NCBI RefSeq assembly: GCF_013410355.1
Contig: NZ_JACCFI010000001.1
Location: 372,001-436,000, forward strand
Reading direction: 5' to 3'
Source: Agromyces hippuratus
GTDB lineage: Bacteria; Actinomycetota; Actinomycetes; Actinomycetales; Microbacteriaceae
Length of the DNA stretch: 64,000 nucleotides
The notes beneath the pieces were generated by a model. The model saw only the letters and a program-made list of their open reading frames with translations. It did not search any database and was not told where the DNA came from. The translations under genes and the position numbers were made by a program. Of the stretch, positions 1 through 12,982 are shown piece by piece (the stretch's first letter is position 1; each line of letters opens with the position of its first letter).

Positions 1-1
1 A

Positions 2-232
2 GGGCCGGGCCGGCTCGCGAAGGCGCTCGGCGTGCCGCTCGATGCCGGGGGCAGCGACCTGCTCGCACCGCCGTTCACCCTGCAGGTGGAGTCGACGCCG
101 CTCCATGCCGCGAGCGGCCCGCGCACGGGCGTCGGTGGGGAGGGCGGTGGCTCCCGGTACCCGTGGCGGTTCTGGCTCCCCGGCGACGAGGGCGTCTCCC
201 CGTATCGGCGGCACAAGCTCGCCGCCGAGTGA
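2..232 (+). CDS. mpg: 3-methyladenine DNA glycosylase, C-terminal fragment
   Basis: Last 76 codons of a gene entering from the left edge. The reading frame is open from base 2 and ends in TGA at 230-232. The visible peptide has hallmarks of the AAG/MPG base-excision glycosylase family: GPGRLAKALGV (family motif GPGKL-ALGI), GPRTGVGGEG and PWRFWLPG near the C-terminus. The family removes alkylated purines such as 3-methyladenine from DNA. The catalytic N-terminal part is outside the window. Position just before tyrS matches the mpg-tyrS order I recall from mycobacteria, which supports the call. Confidence 0.8.
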   Translation, partial: GPGRLAKALGVPLDAGGSDLLAPPFTLQVESTPLHAASGPRTGVGGEGGGSRYPWRFWLPGDEGVSPYRRHKLAAE

Positions 233-291
233 CGGGCGCCACCACGCGGCATCCGCTGATCTCGCGATGCGCCGCCGCGAGCGGGGAGCGC

Positions 292-897
292 TCAGCGCAG
301 CGCGAGATGCACGACGAGTGCGCCGGCGCAGGCCCAGATGAGGCTCGCGAAGGTGCCGATGATGAATCGCTCGCGCGCCTCGGGTGCCTCGAGTTCGGTG
401 AAGCGGCCGACACCCTTGATCGCGACGACGATCGCGAGCGCCTCGGGGAAGCCGGCGATGATGGCGCCCGCCGAGGCGACGCGCTCGAGCACGCCGATCG
501 TCAGGCCGCCGCGCAGCACCTCGCGCTTGGCGGCGGCCTGCACGCCGCGATGCTCCTCATCGGCCGATCGCTTCCCTGCGACGATGATGCCGCCGTGGAG
601 ACCCGGTGCCACGGTGCCGCCCATCGCGAGGTCGAGCGCCGTGGCAGCGGCCGGGCTGCCGCCGAAGACGGCGACGGTGAGGCCGAGCACGGTGATGAGC
701 GGCGCGAGGCCGAACTGGGCGGGGCTGCTCGCCGACGCCGCCGCGAGCAGCGCCACGCCGAGCGTGCCTGCCGCGAACCAGATGTACGCACGTCGCGGGC
801 GCAGGTAGGCGAGCACCGAGAGCGCTGCCGCTGCGACCAGCGAGACCACCAGGGCCGACCAGGTGATGGCGTCGGCGATGACGACGAAGTGGTTCAT
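292..897 (-). CDS. Multipass membrane protein of unknown function
   Basis: A 201-residue protein with about five hydrophobic segments (roughly residues 5-32, 40-58, 64-80, 130-160 and 180-200), so very probably an integral membrane protein. The C-terminal part contains AIIAGFPEALAIVVAIKG, which resembles conserved actinobacterial hypothetical membrane proteins, but I cannot name a function. Its ATG overlaps the stop of the upstream SatD-family gene by 4 nt (ATGA at 894-897), so the two are translationally coupled and probably work together. Confidence 0.75.
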   Translation of the reverse strand: MNHFVVIADAITWSALVVSLVAAAALSVLAYLRPRRAYIWFAAGTLGVALLAAASASSPAQFGLAPLITVLGLTVAVFGGSPAAATALDLAMGGTVAPGLHGGIIVAGKRSADEEHRGVQAAAKREVLRGGLTIGVLERVASAGAIIAGFPEALAIVVAIKGVGRFTELEAPEARERFIIGTFASLIWACAGALVVHLALR

Positions 898-1499
898 GCG
901 TGGGCTCCCGTCGAGCGGTCGAGGTTCTCGAGCAGCCTAGCGAGCGCCGGCATGGCGTCGAGCTCTGCGCGGATGTTCGCCGACTTCATGCGCGAGCTGA
1001 TCGCCGGGGCGCTCACGCCGAGCTCGTCGGCGATCTCGGACTGCAGGGCGCCGGCGACGATGCGGTCGTAGACCTCCCACCCCTGGTCGGATCGGCGTTC
1101 ACGGAGGAGGAGGGCGAGCTTGAACAACGCCTCGACGTGTTCGGCGTCGCCGTGCGCCGCCTCGATCGCGAGCCGGGGAGAGTTCTTCTTCGCGCGCTCG
1201 ACCGCGTCGCGTGCGGCGAAGAACGCCTCGCCGCTCGCCTCCCGGATGTCGGCCGGAAGCGGGTCTCGCACGTCGCCGCATCCGATGCCGACGCTCCATG
1301 CTCCCTCGCGGGTGAGTTCGAACACGACCTCGACGACCGTGCGTGCATCACTCGTGATCAACTGGATCTCGTCGCCTGCGTTTCGCGCGACCGGCAGCAG
1401 CAGCTTCTCGCCGTGCGCGCGCTGGATGCGGTCGCGCTCGGCTCCGGCGAGATCGGCCTGCGTGCGACTGGAGACCTGGTCCGCGGTGACGACGATCAT
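894..1499 (-). CDS. SatD-family protein with C-terminal helix-turn-helix
   Basis: A 201-residue soluble protein. The N-terminus MIVVTADQVSSR followed by AGDEIQLI is typical of the SatD family, named after a Streptococcus mutans acid-tolerance locus whose biochemical role is unclear. Residues about 155-185 (GALQSEIADELGVSAPAISS) read as a helix-turn-helix resembling those of sigma or MarR-type DNA-binding proteins, so a regulatory role is inferred. It is the first gene of a two-gene unit with the membrane protein downstream. It diverges from tyrS across about 108 bp. Confidence 0.75.
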   Translation of the reverse strand: MIVVTADQVSSRTQADLAGAERDRIQRAHGEKLLLPVARNAGDEIQLITSDARTVVEVVFELTREGAWSVGIGCGDVRDPLPADIREASGEAFFAARDAVERAKKNSPRLAIEAAHGDAEHVEALFKLALLLRERRSDQGWEVYDRIVAGALQSEIADELGVSAPAISSRMKSANIRAELDAMPALARLLENLDRSTGAHA

Positions 1500-1595
1500 G
1501 ACAACTCCTTCAGCCCGTGGCCTTCATTGGCAGTCACATAAGCATACAACATTAATCGAGAATCGGTTAGAGATGGGACCTAATCCGCTCGCTGA

Positions 1596-1601
1596 TACCC
1601 T
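1596..1601 (+). promoter_or_regulatory. Candidate -10 element for leaderless tyrS
   Basis: TACCCT at 1596-1601 fits the actinobacterial -10 pattern TANNNT. It lies 6 nt before the GTG start at 1608, so a transcript starting about 7 nt downstream would begin at the start codon. No good -35 at 17-bp spacing and no Shine-Dalgarno are visible, which agrees with a leaderless start. Confidence 0.4.
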
Positions 1602-1607
1602 GACGGA

Positions 1608-2909
1608 GTGTCAGACCCAGTGATCCTCAATTCCCAGCAGAACGACGCCGCTTTCGCAGACGTCTGGGAGGAGCTCGTCTGGCGCGGCCTCGTGCATGTG
1701 TCGACCGACCAGGCTGCGCTGAAAGAGCTGCTCGCGGGCGAGCCGATCACGTATTACTGCGGGTTCGACCCCACGGCGCCGAGCCTGCACCTCGGCAATC
1801 TCGTGCAGCTGCTGACGATGCGCCGCCTCCAGCTCGCCGGCCACAAGCCGCTCGGCCTGGTCGGCGGCTCCACTGGTCTGATCGGCGATCCCCGGCCGAC
1901 GGCCGAGCGCACGCTGAACACCAAGGAGACCGTCGCCGAGTGGGTCGGGTACCTGCAGGGTCAGGTCTCGCGGTTCCTCTCGGGCGAGGGCGAGAACGCG
2001 GTTCGACTCGTCAACAACCTCGACTGGACCGGCGGGCTCTCCGCCATCGACTTCCTGCGCGAGATCGGCAAGCACTACCGCGTCGGCACGATGCTGAAGA
2101 AAGACGCGGTGGCGTCGCGCCTGAACTCCGACGCCGGAATCAGCTACACCGAGTTCAGCTACCAGATCCTGCAGGGCTTCGACTACCTCGAGCTCTACCG
2201 CCAGTACGGCTGCGTGCTGCAGACGGGCGGCAGCGACCAGTGGGGCAACCTCACGAGCGGCACGGATCTCATCCACCGCGTCGAGGGAGCGAGCGTGCAT
2301 GCGATCGGCACCCCGCTCGTCACGAACTCCGACGGTACGAAGTTCGGCAAGAGCGAAGGCAACGCGATCTGGCTGGATGCCTCGATGTGCAGCCCGTACG
2401 CGTTCTACCAGTTCTGGCTCAACACCGACGATGCCGACGTGATCTCGCGCCTGAAGATCTTCACGTTCCTCAGCCGCGAGCGCATCGAGGAGCTCGAATC
2501 GCTCGTCGCGACCGAGCCGTTCAAGCGCGAGGCGCAGAAGGTGCTCGCGACCGAGGTCACGACCCTCGTGCACGGAGCGGATGCCACGCAGGCCGTGATC
2601 GATGCATCGCGCGCACTGTTCGGACAGGGCGATCTCGCCGCGCTCGACCGCGCGACCCTCGAGGCGGCACTTCGCGAGCTTCCGAACACCACGGCGACGA
2701 CGGATGCCTCGATCGTCCAGCTCCTCGTCGACACCGGCCTCGTCTCGAGCCAGAGTGAGGGCCGGCGGGCCATCGCCCAGGGGGGAGTGTCGCTCGACAA
2801 CGTGCGCATCGACGATGACGCCGCGACGCTCGATGGTCGCGTCGCGGCCGGCGGCATGGCGGTGCTTCGTCGGGGCAAGAAGACGCTCGCGGGTGTGTTC
2901 GTCGAGTAG
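1608..2909 (+). CDS. tyrS: Tyrosyl-tRNA synthetase
   Basis: A 433-residue class I aminoacyl-tRNA synthetase that charges tRNA-Tyr in the cytoplasm. The HIGH-type motif is HLGN at residues 61-64 (after DPTAPSL) and the KMSKS-type motif is KFGKS at 245-249. The tyrosine-site stretch SYQILQGFDYLELYRQYG is present, and an RNA-binding S4 domain occupies about residues 363-430. Length is normal for bacterial TyrRS. The GTG start is chosen because it begins the conserved N-terminus and sits just behind a -10-like TACCCT. Confidence 0.97.
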   Translation: MSDPVILNSQQNDAAFADVWEELVWRGLVHVSTDQAALKELLAGEPITYYCGFDPTAPSLHLGNLVQLLTMRRLQLAGHKPLGLVGGSTGLIGDPRPTAERTLNTKETVAEWVGYLQGQVSRFLSGEGENAVRLVNNLDWTGGLSAIDFLREIGKHYRVGTMLKKDAVASRLNSDAGISYTEFSYQILQGFDYLELYRQYGCVLQTGGSDQWGNLTSGTDLIHRVEGASVHAIGTPLVTNSDGTKFGKSEGNAIWLDASMCSPYAFYQFWLNTDDADVISRLKIFTFLSRERIEELESLVATEPFKREAQKVLATEVTTLVHGADATQAVIDASRALFGQGDLAALDRATLEAALRELPNTTATTDASIVQLLVDTGLVSSQSEGRRAIAQGGVSLDNVRIDDDAATLDGRVAAGGMAVLRRGKKTLAGVFVE

Positions 2910-2928
2910 TTGTTCCAGAGATGTTCGG

Positions 2929-2962
2929 GCCCCGGTCGCTTGCCTCGGTGAGCGGCCGGGGC
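2929..2962 (+). terminator. Intrinsic terminator after tyrS
   Basis: A 12-bp inverted repeat GCCCCGGTCGCT / AGCGGCCGGGGC (one mismatch) with a 10-nt loop starts 19 nt after the tyrS stop and is followed by TTCGTGCGTTTCC. It separates tyrS from the rRNA operon. Confidence 0.7.
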
Positions 2963-3015
2963 TTCGTGCGTTTCCGGGGCCCGCACGCGCGACACGCCCG
3001 GGATGTGTGTGGAGT

Positions 3016-3044
3016 TTGCGTGGGGTGGGGATTCCCCGTAATGT
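3016..3044 (+). promoter_or_regulatory. Probable rrn promoter
   Basis: -35 TTGCGT (3016-3021) and -10 TAATGT (3039-3044) with a 17-bp spacer, about 375 bp upstream of 16S, as expected for a vegetative sigma promoter of an rRNA operon. The rest of the 500-bp gap after tyrS holds no gene: it is the rRNA leader with a boxA-like site and small inverted repeats such as GTTCAAT / ATTGAAC (3279-3300). Confidence 0.6.
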
Positions 3045-3251
3045 AATCACTCGTTGCCCCACAGGAGCGGATGAGCGGGACTGCTGAGTAAGCGTCTGGT
3101 TCTCCTCCTCAAGTGGCACGAAGATCCCAAACCAAGTTGTTTCTTCTTCTTGTGTTTGAAGCGTTCGGATGCGTCCTTTGGATGGCCGGATGAGAACGAA
3201 AAGCTCCGGTGGTTCGAATCTGTTGTGGTTCGGTTGTCGGGTGCGTCCGTT

Positions 3252-3267
3252 CCTTGAGAACTCAACA
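3252..3267 (+). promoter_or_regulatory. boxA-like antitermination site in rRNA leader
   Basis: The sequence CCTTGAGAACTCAACAG resembles the TGTTTGAGAACTCAA boxA described for actinobacterial rrn leaders, which recruits Nus factors. A related copy, TGTTGAGAACTACATAG, occurs in the 16S-23S spacer at about 5247. Confidence 0.5.
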
Positions 3268-3417
3268 GCGTGCACTATGTTCAATGCCAAATTATTGAAC
3301 CCCGACCTCACCGTTTGGTGGGGGGAGGATTCCTTTGGATTGATGGACAGTCAGTTTGATTGTTCTTTCAGTCAGAGATTGAAACTCTCAATGCCTCTTC
3401 GGGGGTGTTGGAACCAT

Positions 3418-8525
<5,108 letters not shown>

Positions 8526-8745
8526 CACTACACTCACACACGTTTGAACATGTTCATGAAAAGGCCGTGTGAGTGGCCAAAGATACGCTCGCGTCCACTC
8601 TGTGGTTCCCTTCAGACGGAAACCCAACACATAATTCAACATTGTTGAACCCGCACCACCACACCCGCACGCGGGTGCAGGATGGTGCGGTCACCGAGAC
8701 CACACACCCACCCCAACCCTGGTTGGCGGGCGAGGTGTGGCAAGA

Positions 8746-8864
8746 GTTTCGGCGGCCATAGCGCGAGGGAAACGCCCGGACACATTCCGAACCCGGAAGC
8801 TAAGACTCGCAGCGCCGATGGTACTGCAGGGGGGACCCTGTGGGAGAGTAGGACACCGCCGGAC
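8746..8864 (+). rRNA. rrf: 5S ribosomal RNA
   Basis: About 119 nt beginning GTTTCGGCGGCCATAGCG and ending GGACACCGCCGGAC. The ends pair to form helix I. The conserved CCGAACCCGGAAGCTAAG segment is present. It is the last RNA of the rrn operon and precedes a strong terminator. Confidence 0.95.
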
Positions 8865-8877
8865 AATCATTGAGGAG

Positions 8878-8905
8878 AGTGGCCACCCGAAGACGGGTGG
8901 CCATT
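8878..8905 (+). terminator. rrn operon terminator
   Basis: GGCCACCCG (8881-8889), loop AAGA, CGGGTGGCC (8894-8902). The stem can be lengthened by AGT/ATT to 12 bp and is followed by ATTCTTCGTT. It starts 14 nt after 5S. A weaker hairpin (GGGGTAC / GTGCCCC) follows at about 8916-8938. Confidence 0.85.
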
Positions 8906-8982
8906 CTTCGTTAACGGGGTACTTCACAAGGTGCCCCATTACGGTTGAGTCTCATGAGGACTCCACACACGACGGGACTATC

Positions 8983-10920
8983 GTGAGCGACTCCAAGAAG
9001 GACTCGGCAGACCAGGGACGACCTGAGCGGAGCGGACAGCGCAGCGGCGGCAACGGAGCCGGCCGAACAGCAGGCGCGCGTTCCGGTTCAGCCCACCGAG
9101 ATGGCGCTCCAGCGAAGAAGCCGTACGGAGATCGTGACGCGAAGAAGCCTTATGGCGATCGCGACAACCGCAAGCCCTACGGTGACCGCGATGCGAAGAA
9201 GTCTTATGGCGATCGCGACAACCGCAAACCCTACGGTGACCGCGATGCGAAGAAGCCTTATGGCGACCGCGACAACCGCAAGCCCTATGGTGATCGTGAC
9301 GCGAAGAAGCCTTATGGCGACCGCGACAACCGCAAGCCCTATGGTGATCGTGACGCGAAGAAGCCTTACGGTGACCGCGACAACCGCAAGCCCTATGGCG
9401 ATCGTGACGCGAAGAAGCCTTACGGTGACCGCGACAACCGCAAGCCCTATGGTGATCGTGACGCGAAGAAGCCTTACGGTGACCGCGATGCGAAGAAGCC
9501 TTACGGTGACCGCGATGCGAAACCCTATGGTGATCGCGGTGCGTCGAAGCCGTATGGCGACCGGGACAACCGCAAGCCGTATGGCGACCGCGATGCGAAG
9601 AAGCCCTACGGCGACCGCGATGCGAGGAAGCCTTACGGTGATCGCGCTGCGTCGAAGCCGTATGGCGACCGGGACAACCGCAAGCCGTATGGCGACCGCG
9701 ATGCGAAGAAGCCCTACGGCGACCGCGATGCGAAGAAGCCCTACGGTGACCGTGACACGAAGCCCTATGGCGACCGCGGTGCGTCGAAGCCGTACGGTGA
9801 CCGTGACAACCGCAAGCCGTATGGCGACCGCGATGCGAAGAAGCCCTACGGCGACCGCGACAACCGCAAGCCCTACGGCGACGGGCCGCGTGGTGGGCGT
9901 GACGACCAGCGCGAGGCTCCCCGCGAGGTCCACGGAGCGCCTGAACTGCAGGTGCGCCCGCGTCACGACGACCCGTTCATCCCCGAATCGATCGAGGCAC
10001 GCGACCTCGACAAGGGCGCACGCGCCGAGCTGAAGACGCTGAGCAAGGAGAACGCCGACTGGGTCGCGCGGCACCTGGTGGCGGCATCCGAACTGCTCGA
10101 AGACGACCCCGAGCTCGCTCACCAGCACGCGCTCTCGGCAGGACGCCGCGCGGGCCGTATCGCGGTCGTGCGCGAGACGCTCGCGATTACCGCCTATGCG
10201 ACCGGCGACTTCGCGCTCGCGCTCCGCGAACTGCGCACGTATCGCCGTATCTCCGGCAGCAACGACCAGCTTCCGCTCATGGTCGACAGCGAACGCGGAG
10301 TCGGCCGCCCCGACCGTGCCCTGGAGGTCGGCCGCGCGGTCGATCGCTCGACGCTGCCGGCCGCGGTGCAGGTCGGACTCGCCATCGCGATGTCGGGCGC
10401 CCGGCTCGACCTCGGTGAGCCCGAGATCGCCCTCGCCGAGCTCGAGATCCCGCAGCTCGACCCCGACCGTGCCTTCTCGTACAGCCCAGCGCTCTTCTCG
10501 GCGTACGCCGAGGTGCTCGAGGAGCTGGGCCGCGCCGACGAGGCCGCGAAGTGGCGCGCCCGCGCCGACCGCGCCGAAGCCGCACTCGGAGGCCCCGCCG
10601 AAGCCGAGTCGATCGAGATCTTCGAGGTGGAGCTCGAGGAGGTCGACGACGAGGCCGACAGCGCAGAAGCCGACGAGAGCGTCGAGCCCGAGGCATCCGT
10701 CGAGACCGTCGCCGCCGAGGCGTCCGACGAGCCTGAAGCAGCGGATGGCGCAGCTCAGGACGAATCCTCCGGCGCTCGCGAATCCTCCGACGAGACCGAC
10801 GAGGTGCTCGACGGCGACCCGGGCGACGTGCTCGAAGACGACGTGCGCGAGGTGCTCGCCGCGCTCGAGGCCGACGAGAGCGAGGGCACGTCCGGTGGGA
10901 CTGTTCCGCGCGAAGACTGA
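8983..10920 (+). CDS. TPR-like protein with large PYGDR tandem repeat
   Basis: A 645-residue protein in three parts: a Ser/Gly/Arg-rich head (residues 1-43); a low-complexity arm of 29 tandem 9-residue units with core KPYGDRD (about residues 44-301), strongly charged; and a globular part (about 330-560) made of helical pairs resembling TPR units (NADWVARHLVAASELLEDDP, ITAYATGDFALALRELRTYR), ending in an acidic Glu/Asp/Ala-rich tail. By position it corresponds to mycobacterial Rv1691, a conserved TPR-like protein of unknown role sometimes annotated 'primosomal protein'. GTG 8983 is chosen because earlier in-frame starts fall inside the 5S gene. It overlaps the next gene by 26 nt. Confidence 0.85.
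   Translation: MSDSKKDSADQGRPERSGQRSGGNGAGRTAGARSGSAHRDGAPAKKPYGDRDAKKPYGDRDNRKPYGDRDAKKSYGDRDNRKPYGDRDAKKPYGDRDNRKPYGDRDAKKPYGDRDNRKPYGDRDAKKPYGDRDNRKPYGDRDAKKPYGDRDNRKPYGDRDAKKPYGDRDAKKPYGDRDAKPYGDRGASKPYGDRDNRKPYGDRDAKKPYGDRDARKPYGDRAASKPYGDRDNRKPYGDRDAKKPYGDRDAKKPYGDRDTKPYGDRGASKPYGDRDNRKPYGDRDAKKPYGDRDNRKPYGDGPRGGRDDQREAPREVHGAPELQVRPRHDDPFIPESIEARDLDKGARAELKTLSKENADWVARHLVAASELLEDDPELAHQHALSAGRRAGRIAVVRETLAITAYATGDFALALRELRTYRRISGSNDQLPLMVDSERGVGRPDRALEVGRAVDRSTLPAAVQVGLAIAMSGARLDLGEPEIALAELEIPQLDPDRAFSYSPALFSAYAEVLEELGRADEAAKWRARADRAEAALGGPAEAESIEIFEVELEEVDDEADSAEADESVEPEASVETVAAEASDEPEAADGAAQDESSGARESSDETDEVLDGDPGDVLEDDVREVLAALEADESEGTSGGTVPRED
9112..9885 (+). repeat. In-frame 27-bp tandem repeat, 29 units
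   Basis: 29 head-to-tail units, 27 of them 27 bp. Units 16 and 25 are 24 bp, and the last is degenerate. Many units alternate as DAKKPYGDR and DNRKPYGDR, so the longer period is often 54 bp. Synonymous differences (TAC/TAT, GGT/GGC, GAC/GAT) group the copies into blocks: a run of near-identical units at 9250-9516 and two larger duplicates around 9541-9648 and 9649-9729. This indicates recent expansion by slippage or unequal recombination, with length kept in multiples of three. Confidence 0.95.
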
Positions 10921-11926
10921 GCACGCGACGCCGCTCGACGGCGTCGACGCCGTGCTCGCCGACCTCGACGGCGTCGTCTACGCCGGCGCCCACGCGATTC
11001 CGCGCGCGGTCGAGAGCCTGAACCTCGCGAAGCGTGATCGGGCCGTCGGGTACATCACGAACAACGCGTCGCGCAGCGATGCATCCGTCGCCGGTCACCT
11101 GGCCGAACTCGGCCTCGAAGTCGTGCCGGCCGATGTCGTGACGTCGCCGCAAGCCGCGATGTCGTTGCTCGCCGAGCAGGTGGCGCCGGGCGCCCTCGTC
11201 TTCGTCGTCGGCGGCGAGGGCATCACGACCGAGCTCGAGAAGCGCGGCTACCGCATCACGCGTTCCGCCGATGATGCGCCCGAGGCCGTCGTGCAGGGCT
11301 TCACGCCCGACATCGGATGGCGCGAACTCGCCGAGGCATCCTTCGCGCTGACCGCCGGCGCTGGGGATGACGATTCGCCTGGGATCCCCTGGATCGCAAC
11401 GAACATGGACTGGACGATCCCCGTCGCGCGCGGCATCGCGCCGGGCAACGGCACGCTCGTCTCCGCGGTGCACACGGCCGTCGGGCGGTTCCCGCTCGTC
11501 GCGGGCAAGCCCGAGACGCCCATCTTCGACGAGGCCCGCCGCCGTTTCGGCGCCGAGCGACCGCTCATGGTCGGCGACCGGCTCGACACCGACATCCTCG
11601 GCGCCCGACGCGCCGGCATGCTGAGCGCACTCGTGCTCACCGGCATCGACAAGGCGAAGCAGGTGCTCGCGGCTCCCGAGTCGAGCCGGCCCGACTTCAT
11701 CCTCGCCGACCTCGACGGCCTCCATGCGCCGTATCCGGTGACGGAGGAGGTGCGCGGCGGGGTCACGCGCGTGGGCACCGCGCGGGTGCGCGTCTCGGGG
11801 AACCGGGTCGAGATCGTCGACGACGGCGGCGATCGGCTCGACCTGCTCCGTGCCGCATGCGCGGCGATCTGGGGCTCGGGCATGGGCATCCACGTGCTCG
11901 ACGTTCCGGCCCGGCTCTACAGCTGA
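10895..11926 (+). CDS. HAD-IIA phosphatase, probable glycerol-3-phosphate phosphatase
   Basis: A 343-residue HAD-superfamily hydrolase of the NagD/subfamily IIA type. Motif I is DLDGVVY (about residues 23-31), ITNNASRS is motif II, KPETPIFDEA carries the motif III lysine, and GDRLDTDILGA is motif IV. A C-terminal extension of about 70 residues follows the core. By position it is the counterpart of M. tuberculosis Rv1692, reported as a D-glycerol-3-phosphate phosphatase acting in glycerophospholipid recycling; substrate here is by analogy. The GTG at 10895 overlaps the previous gene and keeps motif I near residue 25. Confidence 0.85.
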   Translation: MGLFRAKTEHATPLDGVDAVLADLDGVVYAGAHAIPRAVESLNLAKRDRAVGYITNNASRSDASVAGHLAELGLEVVPADVVTSPQAAMSLLAEQVAPGALVFVVGGEGITTELEKRGYRITRSADDAPEAVVQGFTPDIGWRELAEASFALTAGAGDDDSPGIPWIATNMDWTIPVARGIAPGNGTLVSAVHTAVGRFPLVAGKPETPIFDEARRRFGAERPLMVGDRLDTDILGARRAGMLSALVLTGIDKAKQVLAAPESSRPDFILADLDGLHAPYPVTEEVRGGVTRVGTARVRVSGNRVEIVDDGGDRLDLLRAACAAIWGSGMGIHVLDVPARLYS

Positions 11927-11974
11927 TCGGTCGGTCGTCGACTCGGCGTCAGCGGGGCGGGGTAGCGTTGACTC

Positions 11975-12169
11975 GTGAGCACTGAACCCGATCGATCAGC
12001 AGAGGCCGAGACGACCTCGCCCGCGTCCGACGCGTCGTCGTCGTCGGTGTCGTCCGTGCTCGCCGAGGTCGAGTCGCGACCGCTCGACGAACGTGCGGCG
12101 GCCTATCAGTCGCTCGCCGACGAGTTGCGCACCCAGCTCGAGCAGTCCGACCCGTCATTGCGCACCTGA
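11975..12169 (+). CDS. Small conserved hypothetical protein
   Basis: 64 residues, with a Ser/Thr/Asp-rich N-terminus and a short helix VLAEVESRPLDERAAAYQ-LADELRTQLE. It starts with GTG and ends 3 nt before tlyA. A small protein at this place, between the HAD phosphatase and tlyA, is what I recall for mycobacteria (Rv1693), so conservation of position supports it as a real gene. No function is known. Confidence 0.75.
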   Translation: MSTEPDRSAEAETTSPASDASSSSVSSVLAEVESRPLDERAAAYQSLADELRTQLEQSDPSLRT

Positions 12170-12172
12170 CGC

Positions 12173-12982
12173 ATGACCGGACAACGGCTCGACGCGGCCC
12201 TTGCTGAGCGCGGACTCGCTCGATCACGCACGCACGCCGCAACGCTCATCGCAGCTGGTGTGGTGACGGTCGACGGTCGTCCCGTCGTCAAGGCCTCCGC
12301 GAAGGTGGGCGACGACGCGGTGCTCGAGGTCGCGGCATCCGATCACTATGTGAGTCGCGCGGCGCACAAGCTCATCGCCGGCCTCGACGGCTTCGCGGTC
12401 GACGTCGCCGGGCGGGTCGCGCTCGACGCGGGCGCCTCGACGGGCGGTTTCAGCCAGGTGCTCCTCGAGCGCGGCGCCCGGCAGGTGCTCGCCGTCGACG
12501 TCGGGCACGGTCAGCTCGCGCCCGAACTCGCCGACGCCCCCGGTCTCGTGCTCGTCGAGGGCTGCAACGTGCGCCATCTCGATGCCGCGCGACTCGCGGA
12601 GCTCACCGGGGTCAACGAGCGTCCGTCGCTCGTCGTCGCCGATCTCTCGTTCATCTCGCTCACCGTCGTGCTGCCCGCGCTGCGCGCCAGCGCGGCAGAC
12701 GAGGCCGATTTCGTGCTGCTCGTCAAACCGCAGTTCGAGGTGGGCCGCGGGGGAGTGCGCGAGGGCGTCGTGCGCGATGCCGGTCTGCGTTCCGAGGCGG
12801 TCTCGAACGTGCTGTGGGCGGCGTTCGACCTCGGGCTCGGCACCGCGGGCATCCTGTCCTCCCCAATTGCCGGTGGCCACGGAAACCTCGAATACCTCGT
12901 GCATCTCAGCGCCGTGCGGGGGTCGAATCCGACAGAATGGTCACGTCAGGTCGACGAAGTGACGGGGAGGGCGAAGGCGTGA
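12173..12982 (+). CDS. tlyA: TlyA-family rRNA 2'-O-methyltransferase
   Basis: 269 residues. The N-terminal S4 RNA-binding domain (about 3-65, RLDAALAERGLARSRTHA) is followed by an FtsJ/RrmJ-type methyltransferase domain with the SAM motif LDAGASTGGFSQVLL, AVDVGHGQL, and the catalytic region VVADLSFISL and VLLVKPQFEVG. The family methylates cytidines C1409 of 16S and C1920 of 23S rRNA, and its loss gives capreomycin resistance in mycobacteria. Older annotations as haemolysin are misleading. The GTG of the NAD kinase overlaps its stop. Confidence 0.95.
   Translation: MTGQRLDAALAERGLARSRTHAATLIAAGVVTVDGRPVVKASAKVGDDAVLEVAASDHYVSRAAHKLIAGLDGFAVDVAGRVALDAGASTGGFSQVLLERGARQVLAVDVGHGQLAPELADAPGLVLVEGCNVRHLDAARLAELTGVNERPSLVVADLSFISLTVVLPALRASAADEADFVLLVKPQFEVGRGGVREGVVRDAGLRSEAVSNVLWAAFDLGLGTAGILSSPIAGGHGNLEYLVHLSAVRGSNPTEWSRQVDEVTGRAKA

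Noticed and set aside
8737..8982. Longer N-terminus for the repeat protein
   Set aside because: The in-frame extension runs through the 5S rRNA gene and its terminator.
9112..9885. Regular 27-bp repeats as a CRISPR array
   Set aside because: Units are head to tail with no spacers, lie in frame inside a gene and vary mainly at synonymous positions. No cas genes are near.
9088..10128. Long reading frame on the minus strand across the repeat
   Set aside because: It only mirrors the tandem repeat; no start signal, and its hydrophobic VAIRL periodicity is the complement of the PYGDR codons.
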